Source: Acidimicrobiia bacterium
GTDB taxonomy: Bacteria > Actinomycetota > Acidimicrobiia > UBA5794 > JAOTWH01
Reading direction: 5' to 3'
DNA: 6,129 nt
NCBI GenBank assembly: GCA_029863035.1
Contig: JAOTWH010000139.1
Span: 1-6,129 of the forward strand
Position numbers and translations under genes: made by a program
Part shown: positions 1-4,943 of the stretch, one piece after another
How positions within the stretch are numbered: position 1 is the first letter of the stretch
Layout of the letters: the number at the start of each line of letters is the position of its first letter
The notes under the pieces: generated by a model
Database searches by the model: none
The model's input: the letters and a program-made list of their open reading frames with translations, nothing else
What the model was told of the DNA's origin: nothing

Positions 1-110
1 CGCACGCCGTGCTCGCCTAGTGCCAACCCCGCTGCCGCGTTGAACGCTGCGGCCCAGCTGCCCAGCACCAACAACGTTTCCGCGTTGGGAGCTCCTGTGC
101 TGGTGAGCGA
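1..110 (-). other. Left-edge region, no confident gene; possible start of a minus-strand gene
   Basis: On the minus strand one frame stays open from the repeat to the window edge. From about base 71 leftward it reads LLVLGSWAAAFNAAAGLALG, a hydrophobic, alanine-rich stretch that could begin a membrane segment. The only start candidates are TTG or GTG codons around 66-75. The one AGGAG-like sequence lies about 14 bases or more upstream, which is too far for a good ribosome binding site. The plus strand is also open in one frame but becomes a shadow of the permease gene after base 151. The stretch is too short to assign to a family. Confidence 0.2.
31..53. repeat. Imperfect GC-rich inverted repeat
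   Basis: Arms 31-40 and 44-53 can pair over 10 positions around a three-base loop (41-43), with one C/T mismatch and one T/G wobble. No T-run follows on either strand, so it is not a classical Rho-independent terminator. It lies downstream of the exporter operon and could mark its transcript end. It could equally be a by-product of alanine-rich coding sequence. Confidence 0.25.
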
Positions 111-114
111 TCTA

Positions 115-142
115 GAAACTAGAAACGAGAAACGAGAAACGG
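115..142 (+). repeat. Four tandem GAAACNN heptamers (left copy)
   Basis: Four heptamers follow without spacing: GAAACTA (115-121), GAAACGA (122-128), GAAACGA (129-135) and GAAACGG (136-142). The array starts 8 bases beyond the stop codon of the second permease, in non-coding sequence. The same unit recurs in the same orientation at 2722-2742, on the other side of the exporter operon. Heptameric short tandem repeats dispersed between genes are known in some bacteria, for example the STRR sequences of heterocystous cyanobacteria. No function can be read from the sequence. Confidence 0.9.
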
Positions 143-150
143 GCTTCGCC

Positions 151-960
151 TCACTTCAGCAACAGCTGGGCGATGCGGCGCCCGGCGATGGTGAGGCCGA
201 CTGTCCCCAAGGCGACCAGGAAGGCAACGTGGCCGACCACGCTCCAGTCGAAGATCCCAAGAGTGAGCGCTCTACACAGCTCCACTCCGTGATAGAGGGG
301 CGAGAACCGAGCAACGGCTTGCAGCCAACCCGGGTAGAGGGAGAGCGGGTAGAAGGTGGCAGAGAAGAGGAAGAGGGGCAGCGTGGCCAGCGTGACCAGG
401 TCGAGGTCCTGCCAGCTCCTCATGTAGGTAGTAGCCGCCATCCCGACGGCAGCGAAGGCGAACCCGATCAGTAGGGCAGCGGGCAGGGCAAGAATGCCCC
501 AGGGCGACGAAATGAGTCCCATCACTGCCATAACAACGATGAACGCGGTCGAGTACAGGCCTCCCCTGATGAGAGACCAGGTGATTTCACCGATGGCGAT
601 GTCGCCTGGCCCAATGGGGGTTGCCAGCATGCCGTCGTAGATCTTCCCATACTTGAGCTTGAAGAAGATGTTCATCGTCGACTCGAAGATGGCGCCGTTC
701 ATGGCAGACGCCGCCAACAAGGCTGGCGCGGCCCATGCGGCGTAACGCACCGCTGTCGAGCCTATGGAGATGTCGCCCACCAGCTTCTCGATGCCGATGC
801 TGATCGAGAACAGATAGAAGACCGGCTCGAAGAAGCCGCTGAACACGATCAGCCACAGCTGGCGGTACACCCGAAGATTGCGCTCGACGAGGTGGATGGC
901 CCGCCTGCTTCCCAGTCCAAGGGGAGGGAGAACTCTGGTGGCGATGGAGGGTGCGGTCAT
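151..960 (-). CDS. ABC-2 type exporter, second permease subunit (NodJ-like)
   Basis: This is a 269-residue integral membrane protein, the usual size for an ABC-2 permease. After a cytoplasmic N-terminus it has about six hydrophobic segments (residues 37-58, 72-90, 121-148, 154-177, 186-204 and 240-258). NodJ/DrrB-type hallmarks include FEST at 92-95 followed by a basic stretch and the coupling-helix region KIYDGMLATP (106-115). Further along are FSATFYPLSLYP (199-210) and PLYHGVELCR (221-230). It probably forms a heterodimeric channel with the preceding permease and the ATPase. The ATG at 960 overlaps the preceding stop by 4 bases (ATGA), which fits translational coupling and is why the longer open frame beginning at 1053 is not used. 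The two permeases share motifs but differ clearly, so they are paralogues rather than a recent duplication. The substrate is unknown. Confidence 0.9.
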   Translation of the reverse strand: MTAPSIATRVLPPLGLGSRRAIHLVERNLRVYRQLWLIVFSGFFEPVFYLFSISIGIEKLVGDISIGSTAVRYAAWAAPALLAASAMNGAIFESTMNIFFKLKYGKIYDGMLATPIGPGDIAIGEITWSLIRGGLYSTAFIVVMAVMGLISSPWGILALPAALLIGFAFAAVGMAATTYMRSWQDLDLVTLATLPLFLFSATFYPLSLYPGWLQAVARFSPLYHGVELCRALTLGIFDWSVVGHVAFLVALGTVGLTIAGRRIAQLLLK

Positions 961-1736
961 GTCACCATCCGCTTTCGCAGGAAGTACACGGCGGCGAAGG
1001 TGCCGGCGATCATCCAGGCCGCCAAGTAGGCGACGTGGATCAACGGCGACCATGTGGTGTCAATGCCGAGCGCAACACCGCGGGTTAGCTCAACGCCGTG
1101 CCACAGAGGCGTGAGCCATGCCACCGGCTCCAGCCAGTTGGGCAGCTGTTCGATTGGGAAGAAGGTGCCGGAGAACAAGAACATAGGGATGATGCCGAAG
1201 CGGAACATGGCGGCGATCCCTTGAGCGTCCTGCATGCGGGCCGTCATGGCGGTGATGGGAGGGCCGAATGCCATGCCCGTCAGGATGGCTGGGCCCAATG
1301 CCGCGACGCCCGGCACCACATCGACGGCACCGAAGGCAGCCATCACCCCAACGAAGACAGCCAAACTGAATGTGGCGCGAGCCAGCACCCAGCTGAAGTG
1401 TCCCAACGTGAGGTCGCGGATGGTGAGTGGGCTGGCCAGCGTTGCCTCGTAACTTCGAACCCACTTGATGCCGGCCATCACAGGGAAGGAGGAATCTCCC
1501 GCCGTCGTCTGCATGGCCGTCGCCGCCAGCAGCCCGGGAGCCAGGTATTCGAGATAGGAGAGGTTGTTGATGATCTCTCGTCCCGATCCCTCGTCGACCA
1601 GAGTGCCCAGGCCAAGTCCCATCGCTGCCAGATAGAGAACAGGGTTGAGGAATGTCGAGATGACGCTGCCGCGCCACACATGGCGGTAGACCCTGGCCCG
1701 GGACTCGAAGTAGCGCAGTGGAGCCGGTGTCGCCAT
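957..1736 (-). CDS. ABC-2 type exporter, first permease subunit (NodJ-like)
   Basis: This 259-residue ABC-2 membrane protein has about six hydrophobic segments (roughly residues 25-47, 60-80, 111-135, 140-163, 176-194 and 233-253). Family features include YLEYLAPGLLAATAM (61-75), the region before the third helix SYEATLASPLT (95-105), FSGTFFPIEQLP (188-199) and PLWHGVELTR (210-219). It ends in a basic tail, RKRMVT. In this family the permease pair forms the export path powered by the NodI/DrrA-like ATPase. The ATG at 1736 shares one base with the ATPase stop (TGATG), and the gene overlaps the next permease by 4 bases. These overlaps support a single polycistronic message and fixed stoichiometry. 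Exported classes in the family include lipo-oligosaccharides, polyketide drugs and polysaccharides; nothing here chooses between them. Confidence 0.9.
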   Translation of the reverse strand: MATPAPLRYFESRARVYRHVWRGSVISTFLNPVLYLAAMGLGLGTLVDEGSGREIINNLSYLEYLAPGLLAATAMQTTAGDSSFPVMAGIKWVRSYEATLASPLTIRDLTLGHFSWVLARATFSLAVFVGVMAAFGAVDVVPGVAALGPAILTGMAFGPPITAMTARMQDAQGIAAMFRFGIIPMFLFSGTFFPIEQLPNWLEPVAWLTPLWHGVELTRGVALGIDTTWSPLIHVAYLAAWMIAGTFAAVYFLRKRMVT

Positions 1737-2662
1737 CAGTCGACCAGGGTGCGTCCGGTGAGGTGCAGGAAGACGTCTTCCAGAGTGCTGCGTCGCACCA
1801 CGATCTGCTCCGGGAGCAATCCCCGCTGATGGATCGCAGCCGCGGCCCCGTCGCCGTCTGGTGTGTAGAGGAGGACCCGATCTGGCAGCACTTCGGTGCG
1901 CGACGCTAGGCCGTCGAGTTTGCCAAGAGCGGCCTCTTGTTCGCCGATGGCGAAGCGCAGCTCAACCACCTCTTTGGTGGAGTGTTCCGCTATCAGTTGC
2001 AGGGGAGAGCCCTCTGCCACGATCTTTCCCTTGTCCATAACCACCAGCCGGTCGCACAGTTGCTCGGCCTCGTCCATGTAGTGGGTGGTGATGATCAAGG
2101 TTGCGCCCTGCTGTTTGAGGCGATACAAGCGATCCCATAGGGCGTGGCGAGCCTGTGGGTCGAGGCCGGTGGTTGGCTCGTCGAGGATGACCACCTCCGG
2201 CTGGTTGATGAGGGCTCGGGCGATGATCAGCCGCCGCTTCATGCCCCCAGACAGCGCCGTCACTTTGTCCTTGGCGCGATCGGTGAGCTGCGCGAAATCG
2301 AGCAGTTCGTCGATCCGCTCCGATATGACGGCGCGTGGGATGTCGAAGTACCGGCCGTAGACCATGAGGTTCTCGGCCACGGGCAGCTCCTCGTCGAGGT
2401 TGCTCTCTTGTGGCACCACGCCGAGGCGAGCCCTGATGGCAGCACCGTCGCGGTCGGGGTCCATCCCGAGCACCGAAAGCGTCCCCGAGGTGAGTGGTGA
2501 GACTGCCCCGATCATCTTCATGGTCGAGCTCTTGCCAGCTCCATTGGGTCCCAGGAAGCCAAAGGCCTCGCCGGGACGCACCTCGAAGTCGACCCCGGCG
2601 ACAGCTACCAGGTCACCGAAGCTCTTGGTTAGGTCGCGTGCAACTACCAACGGTTCTGACAT
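1736..2662 (-). CDS. ABC exporter ATP-binding protein (DrrA/NodI-like)
   Basis: This 308-residue cytoplasmic ATPase energises the two permeases encoded after it. It has a complete nucleotide-binding domain: Walker A GPNGAGKS (38-45), Q-loop at PQE (84-86), signature LSGGM (137-141), Walker B VVILDE (157-162), D-loop GLDP (166-169) and switch histidine H194. All catalytic residues are present. Residues from about 220 onward form the extra C-terminal domain typical of drug or lipid exporter ATPases, ending in the characteristic LEDVFLHLTGR (297-307). It is the first gene of the minus-strand operon. The start at 2662 lacks an obvious Shine-Dalgarno sequence, but the N-terminus (VVARDLTKSFGDLVAVAGV) aligns naturally with the family from this ATG. 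Residues around the Q-loop and the motif YMDEAEQLCDR (195-205) resemble NodI and DrrA, but a specific substrate cannot be assigned. Confidence 0.95.
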   Translation of the reverse strand: MSEPLVVARDLTKSFGDLVAVAGVDFEVRPGEAFGFLGPNGAGKSSTMKMIGAVSPLTSGTLSVLGMDPDRDGAAIRARLGVVPQESNLDEELPVAENLMVYGRYFDIPRAVISERIDELLDFAQLTDRAKDKVTALSGGMKRRLIIARALINQPEVVILDEPTTGLDPQARHALWDRLYRLKQQGATLIITTHYMDEAEQLCDRLVVMDKGKIVAEGSPLQLIAEHSTKEVVELRFAIGEQEAALGKLDGLASRTEVLPDRVLLYTPDGDGAAAAIHQRGLLPEQIVVRRSTLEDVFLHLTGRTLVD

Positions 2663-2671
2663 GGGAAGTTG

Positions 2672-2677
2672 AGATTA
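2672..2677 (-). promoter_or_regulatory. Possible -10 element of the exporter operon
   Basis: On the minus strand the hexamer TAATCT fits the TANNNT pattern. It would place transcription start about 3 bases before the ATG at 2662, giving a nearly leaderless message. This agrees with the absence of a Shine-Dalgarno sequence there. No TTGACA-like -35 is visible at the expected distance, so this is a weak call. Confidence 0.3.
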
Positions 2678-2698
2678 CTGGCCATCTTCCCTTCTCCC

Positions 2699-2721
2699 GC
2701 TTGGGGGTGGGCCCCCCGAGC
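2699..2721. repeat. GC-rich hairpin in the divergent intergenic region
   Basis: Arms GCTTGGGGG (2699-2707) and CCCCCGAGC (2713-2721) pair over nine positions, with one T/G wobble and a five-base loop. It abuts the heptamer array and lies between two divergently transcribed genes. It is therefore not placed as a terminator for either, and no T-run follows. It could be a regulator site, a DNA or mRNA structure upstream of the start codons, or part of a compound repeat element together with the heptamers. Confidence 0.6.
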
Positions 2722-2742
2722 GAAACGAGAAACGAGAAACGA
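2722..2742 (+). repeat. Three tandem GAAACGA heptamers (right copy)
   Basis: Three perfect copies of GAAACGA lie end to end (2722-2728, 2729-2735 and 2736-2742), immediately after the hairpin. They share unit and orientation with the array at 115-142, but the flanking sequence differs: no hairpin precedes the left array. The array lies where the -35 region of the downstream membrane-protein gene would be expected, so it could influence that promoter. Confidence 0.9.
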
Positions 2743-2759
2743 GGCACTGATTTCGGTCT

Positions 2760-2765
2760 TACTCT
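2760..2765 (+). promoter_or_regulatory. Possible -10 element for a leaderless membrane-protein message
   Basis: The hexamer TACTCT (TANNNT pattern) ends 6 bases before the ATG at 2772. That is the spacing expected if transcription starts on the A of the start codon. No Shine-Dalgarno sequence precedes this gene, which agrees with leaderless initiation, a common mode in actinobacteria. No -35 hexamer is recognisable. This is an inference from spacing only. Confidence 0.3.
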
Positions 2766-2771
2766 TCCTCG

Positions 2772-3278
2772 ATGGCTCAGATAGTCACCCGCTTCATTCA
2801 GGCCGCCACCCTGCGCCGTGACGCCTTTCTGTGGATGTACTTCGAAGGCCAGGCCACCGGCGATGCCGTTGTGCTTGTCACCATCACGGCTCTTGTGTTG
2901 CCGGCGGCAGTGTTCGGCAAGCTCGATGTTGGCATCTATGTCGCGGCCGTCATCAGCTCGCTGTTCGCCTGGCTCATCGTCTCTGCCTTGGTGTGGGCGG
3001 CGGCCAAGTGGATATTCGAAGGCCACGGCGAGTACGCCGGGGTACTGCGGGTAGTGGGCTTTGCATTCCCCACCCTGTTGTTATTGCTGGTGACCCTTCC
3101 CGTTCTGGGTGGCCTGCTCGGTTTGGCGGTGGGTTCGCTGTGGTTCGTTGCCGTGATCGCCGCCGGCCTTCAGGTTGTGATGGAGATGCCTCAGGACCGG
3201 GCATGGGGTGCGGCATTGGCTGGCTTCGCCGGCTGGCTGATTCTGCAGGAGATCGGGTTCGGAAGACTCCTTCTATAG
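2772..3278 (+). CDS. Small integral membrane protein, probably Yip1-like family
   Basis: The product is 168 residues. A short amphipathic N-terminus (MAQIVTRFIQAATLRRDAFL) precedes about five hydrophobic helices, roughly residues 31-48, 53-78, 92-110, 113-136 and 143-158. The arrangement resembles bacterial YIP1-domain proteins: an arginine-bearing N-terminal helix, paired helices, then a WFVAVIAAGLQVV helix and a final helix starting after a QDRAW segment. No catalytic motif or signal peptide is visible, and bacterial members have no firmly established function. The start at 2772 is the first possible in the frame after a stop at 2748-2750. There is no Shine-Dalgarno sequence. Its stop is 4 bases before truA, so it is probably the first gene of the truA-rplM-rpsI-glmM unit. 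The family call rests on pattern and is moderate; that it is a real membrane protein is much surer. Confidence 0.75.
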   Translation: MAQIVTRFIQAATLRRDAFLWMYFEGQATGDAVVLVTITALVLPAAVFGKLDVGIYVAAVISSLFAWLIVSALVWAAAKWIFEGHGEYAGVLRVVGFAFPTLLLLLVTLPVLGGLLGLAVGSLWFVAVIAAGLQVVMEMPQDRAWGAALAGFAGWLILQEIGFGRLLL

Positions 3279-3282
3279 CGCC

Positions 3283-4020
3283 ATGCCGGTCTATCGAATC
3301 GACTTCTCTTACGACGGAACCAAGTTCCACGGCTACGCCCGCCAAGACAACGCCCGGACCGTGCAGGGGGAGCTGGAGGCCGCTCTCGGCAAGATCTTGG
3401 CGCGGCGCGATCGCCCACCCACCTCGGTGGCTGGGCGTACGGATGCCGGCACCCACGCCCGCCATCAGGTGGCAAGCCTGGCGTGGCTCGAGCCCATCGA
3501 TACGGCCAGCCTGGCAAAGAGCCTCAACACGATCCTCGGGCCAGAGGTGTCAGTCAGCTCGGTCACCGAGGCCGACGGGGATTTCGACGCCCGATACTCG
3601 GCCAAGTCCCGCACTTATCGATATCGAATCCTCGATACAGCTCACGCCGACCCGTTCCGGGCTCGTTACGTCTGGCATATCGACAAGGCTCTCGATATCG
3701 ATGCCATGAACTCGGTGCTCAAACCATTGATCGGGCCTCACGACTTTGCCTCTTTCTGTCGCGACAGGCTGGCCAGGGGTACCGATCGCGAGATCCACTC
3801 GGCGCGATGGTCGCGCCGCGAAGACGAATTGGAGCTCGAGATCACGGCGCGAGCCTTCTGCCACCAGATGGTCCGCTCCATCGTTGCTGTGTGTGTTGAA
3901 GCGGGCCGAGGCCGGCTCGCTGCGGCCGATGTGGAGGCAATGCTGGAGGCACGAGATCGCACCCACGGCAAGGGCGTTGCCCCGGCACACGGCCTCACAC
4001 TGTGGAGCGTCGACTACTGA
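3283..4020 (+). CDS. truA: tRNA pseudouridine(38-40) synthase TruA
   Basis: TruA isomerises uridines 38, 39 and 40 in the anticodon stem-loop of many tRNAs to pseudouridine. The protein is 245 residues, a normal bacterial length. The N-terminal signature YDGTKFHGYARQ is at residues 10-21. The catalytic aspartate is D54 in GRTDAGTHA (51-59). The second domain carries SRTYRYRI (109-116, with the active-site tyrosine), HDFASFCRD (153-161) and the conserved FCHQMVRSIV (192-201). All key residues are intact. The ATG lies 4 bases after the preceding stop. The nearest purine-rich sequence (GGAAG at 3261) is too distant for a ribosome binding site, so initiation probably depends on coupling with the membrane-protein gene. 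In Actinobacteria truA commonly sits near rplQ and upstream of rplM, so its place here is expected; its immediate left neighbour is not the usual rplQ. Confidence 0.97.
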   Translation: MPVYRIDFSYDGTKFHGYARQDNARTVQGELEAALGKILARRDRPPTSVAGRTDAGTHARHQVASLAWLEPIDTASLAKSLNTILGPEVSVSSVTEADGDFDARYSAKSRTYRYRILDTAHADPFRARYVWHIDKALDIDAMNSVLKPLIGPHDFASFCRDRLARGTDREIHSARWSRREDELELEITARAFCHQMVRSIVAVCVEAGRGRLAAADVEAMLEARDRTHGKGVAPAHGLTLWSVDY

Positions 4021-4037
4021 AGGTCGGACGGGCGTGG

Positions 4038-4043
4038 TATCAT
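4038..4043 (+). promoter_or_regulatory. Possible -10 element ahead of rplM
   Basis: TATCAT lies in the 65-base gap between truA and rplM, the only sizeable gap in the plus-strand unit. It would give a leader of roughly 35-40 bases that includes the rplM ribosome binding site. No good -35 is seen at 16-18 bases. An extra promoter for the ribosomal genes, or a leader site for L13 autoregulation, is plausible but unproven. Confidence 0.25.
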
Positions 4044-4076
4044 GGCGTCCGCTCCCGATCCCGGGGGCGTCTTCGT

Positions 4077-4080
4077 GGAG
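4077..4080 (+). promoter_or_regulatory. Ribosome binding site that fixes the rplM GTG start
   Basis: GGAG lies 5 bases before the GTG at 4086. Together with L13 family alignment it favours this GTG over the in-frame ATG at 4002, which lies inside truA. Confidence 0.7.
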
Positions 4081-4085
4081 TACCT

Positions 4086-4544
4086 GTGAAGCGTCACAAC
4101 ACCTTTTCGCCCAAAGCCGCCGACATCGAGCGCGAGTGGTGGCTAGTAGATGCCACCGACTTGCCGCTTGGTCGTTTGGCGTCAGAAACGGCTCGCCTCA
4201 TCATGGGAAAGCACCGGCCGACATACGCACCTCATGTCGACTGTGGCGACCATGTGGTCGTGATCAACGCCGAGAAGGTTGGGGTCACTGGCAAGAAGGA
4301 AACCGACAAGATGTATTACCGCCACTCGAACTACCCCGGGGGTCTCACCACCGAGAGCCTCGAGCAGGTTCGGGCTCGCAAGCCGGAGATGATCATCGAG
4401 CAGGCGGTTAGGGGGATGCTTCCCAAGAACCGCCTGGGGCGCAAAATGGCGCTGAAGCTGAAGGTTTACGCGGGCCCAGACCATCCCCACACCGGCCAGG
4501 GACCCAAACCCCTCGACCTCAACCTCAGGAAGGTGAACACCTAA
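4086..4544 (+). CDS. rplM: 50S ribosomal protein L13
   Basis: L13 is an early-assembling protein of the large ribosomal subunit. From the GTG the product is 152 residues, close to the usual 142-150. It begins with the family N-terminus [19 protein letters not shown] (7-25) and continues with LGRLAS (28-33), [12 protein letters not shown] (60-71) and [11 protein letters not shown] (76-86). The L13 signature region lies at residues 110-130 ([21 protein letters not shown]), followed by the HPHTGQ (133-138) segment. The open frame extends upstream to an ATG at 4002, but that extra part overlaps truA, matches no L13 sequence and has no ribosome binding site. The stop codon shares its last base with the rpsI start (TAATG), the tight rplM-rpsI coupling seen across bacteria. 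Confidence 0.97.
   Translation: MKRHNTFSPKAADIEREWWLVDATDLPLGRLASETARLIMGKHRPTYAPHVDCGDHVVVINAEKVGVTGKKETDKMYYRHSNYPGGLTTESLEQVRARKPEMIIEQAVRGMLPKNRLGRKMALKLKVYAGPDHPHTGQGPKPLDLNLRKVNT
4527..4535 (+). promoter_or_regulatory. Strong ribosome binding site for rpsI inside the rplM end
   Basis: AGGAAGGTG, with an 8-base spacer to the ATG at 4544, is the clearest Shine-Dalgarno sequence in the window. It lies within the last codons of rplM, allowing efficient re-initiation on the same message. Confidence 0.75.
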
Positions 4545-4936
4545 TGGGAGACCCAGTCGCCATAGCTACCGGCAGGCGCAAGGAATCAAGAGCACGGGTT
4601 CGCCTCTACGAGGGCAGCGGAACTTTCCAACTCAACGGGCGCGCTTTGGAGGGTTACTTCCCCTCGATGGCACATCGCATCCGCGTGCTGGAGCCCATTC
4701 GCTCGGTCGGCCTAGAAGGTCGCTACGACGTCAGGGCCAAGCTCGAAGGCGGCGGCGTTAACGGCCAGGCCGATGCACTTCGACTCGGCATCGCCCGCGC
4801 GCTGGTCGAGATCAATCCCGAGCTGCGTCAGACCCTTAAGAAGGGCGGATTTCTCACCCGCGACTCTCGCAAAGTGGAGCGCAAGAAGTACGGGCTCCGC
4901 AAGGCCAGGCGGGCGCCCCAGTACACCAAGCGTTAG
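4544..4936 (+). CDS. rpsI: 30S ribosomal protein S9
   Basis: S9 belongs to the head of the small ribosomal subunit; its basic C-terminal tail reaches the P-site tRNA anticodon loop. The product is 130 residues, the standard bacterial length, without the N-terminal extension present in some actinobacterial homologues. The opening [14 protein letters not shown] (8-21) is typical. The family signature [19 protein letters not shown] spans 69-87. The tail [20 protein letters not shown] leads to a terminal YTKR, with the conserved final Lys-Arg. The start overlaps the rplM stop by one base. The stop is followed 7 bases later by glmM, so all three genes probably share a transcript. Confidence 0.98.
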   Translation: MGDPVAIATGRRKESRARVRLYEGSGTFQLNGRALEGYFPSMAHRIRVLEPIRSVGLEGRYDVRAKLEGGGVNGQADALRLGIARALVEINPELRQTLKKGGFLTRDSRKVERKKYGLRKARRAPQYTKR

Positions 4937-4943
4937 ACACGCC

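Noticed and set aside
142..150. Small GGC-TTC-GCC hairpin next to the left heptamer array as a terminator for the exporter operon
   Set aside because: The stem is only three pairs, and the following minus-strand sequence is the heptamer array rather than a T-run.
40..474. Plus-strand open frame of 144 codons starting with TTG
   Set aside because: Beyond base 151 it is antisense to the well-supported permease gene. It is hydrophilic and low in complexity, reads through the heptamer array, and has no recognisable domain or ribosome binding site.
1098..1829. Plus-strand open frame of 243 codons opposite the first permease
   Set aside because: It is a shadow of the permease in GC-rich sequence. 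The composition (His, Arg, Gln and Ser rich) is typical of antisense frames, and no motif is present.
151..2742. Exporter block as an insertion sequence or transposon
   Set aside because: There is no transposase, terminal inverted repeat or target-site duplication, only short direct heptamer arrays with dissimilar flanks.
2831..3709. Plus-strand open frame of 292 codons overlapping the Yip1-like gene and truA
   Set aside because: It covers both genes in another frame, is very rich in Arg, Ser and Pro, and contradicts the intact catalytic motifs of TruA.
4002..4085. N-terminal extension of L13 from the ATG at 4002
   Set aside because: It overlaps the end of truA, has no ribosome binding site and no family similarity, whereas the GTG at 4086 has GGAG 5 bases upstream and gives the normal L13 N-terminus.
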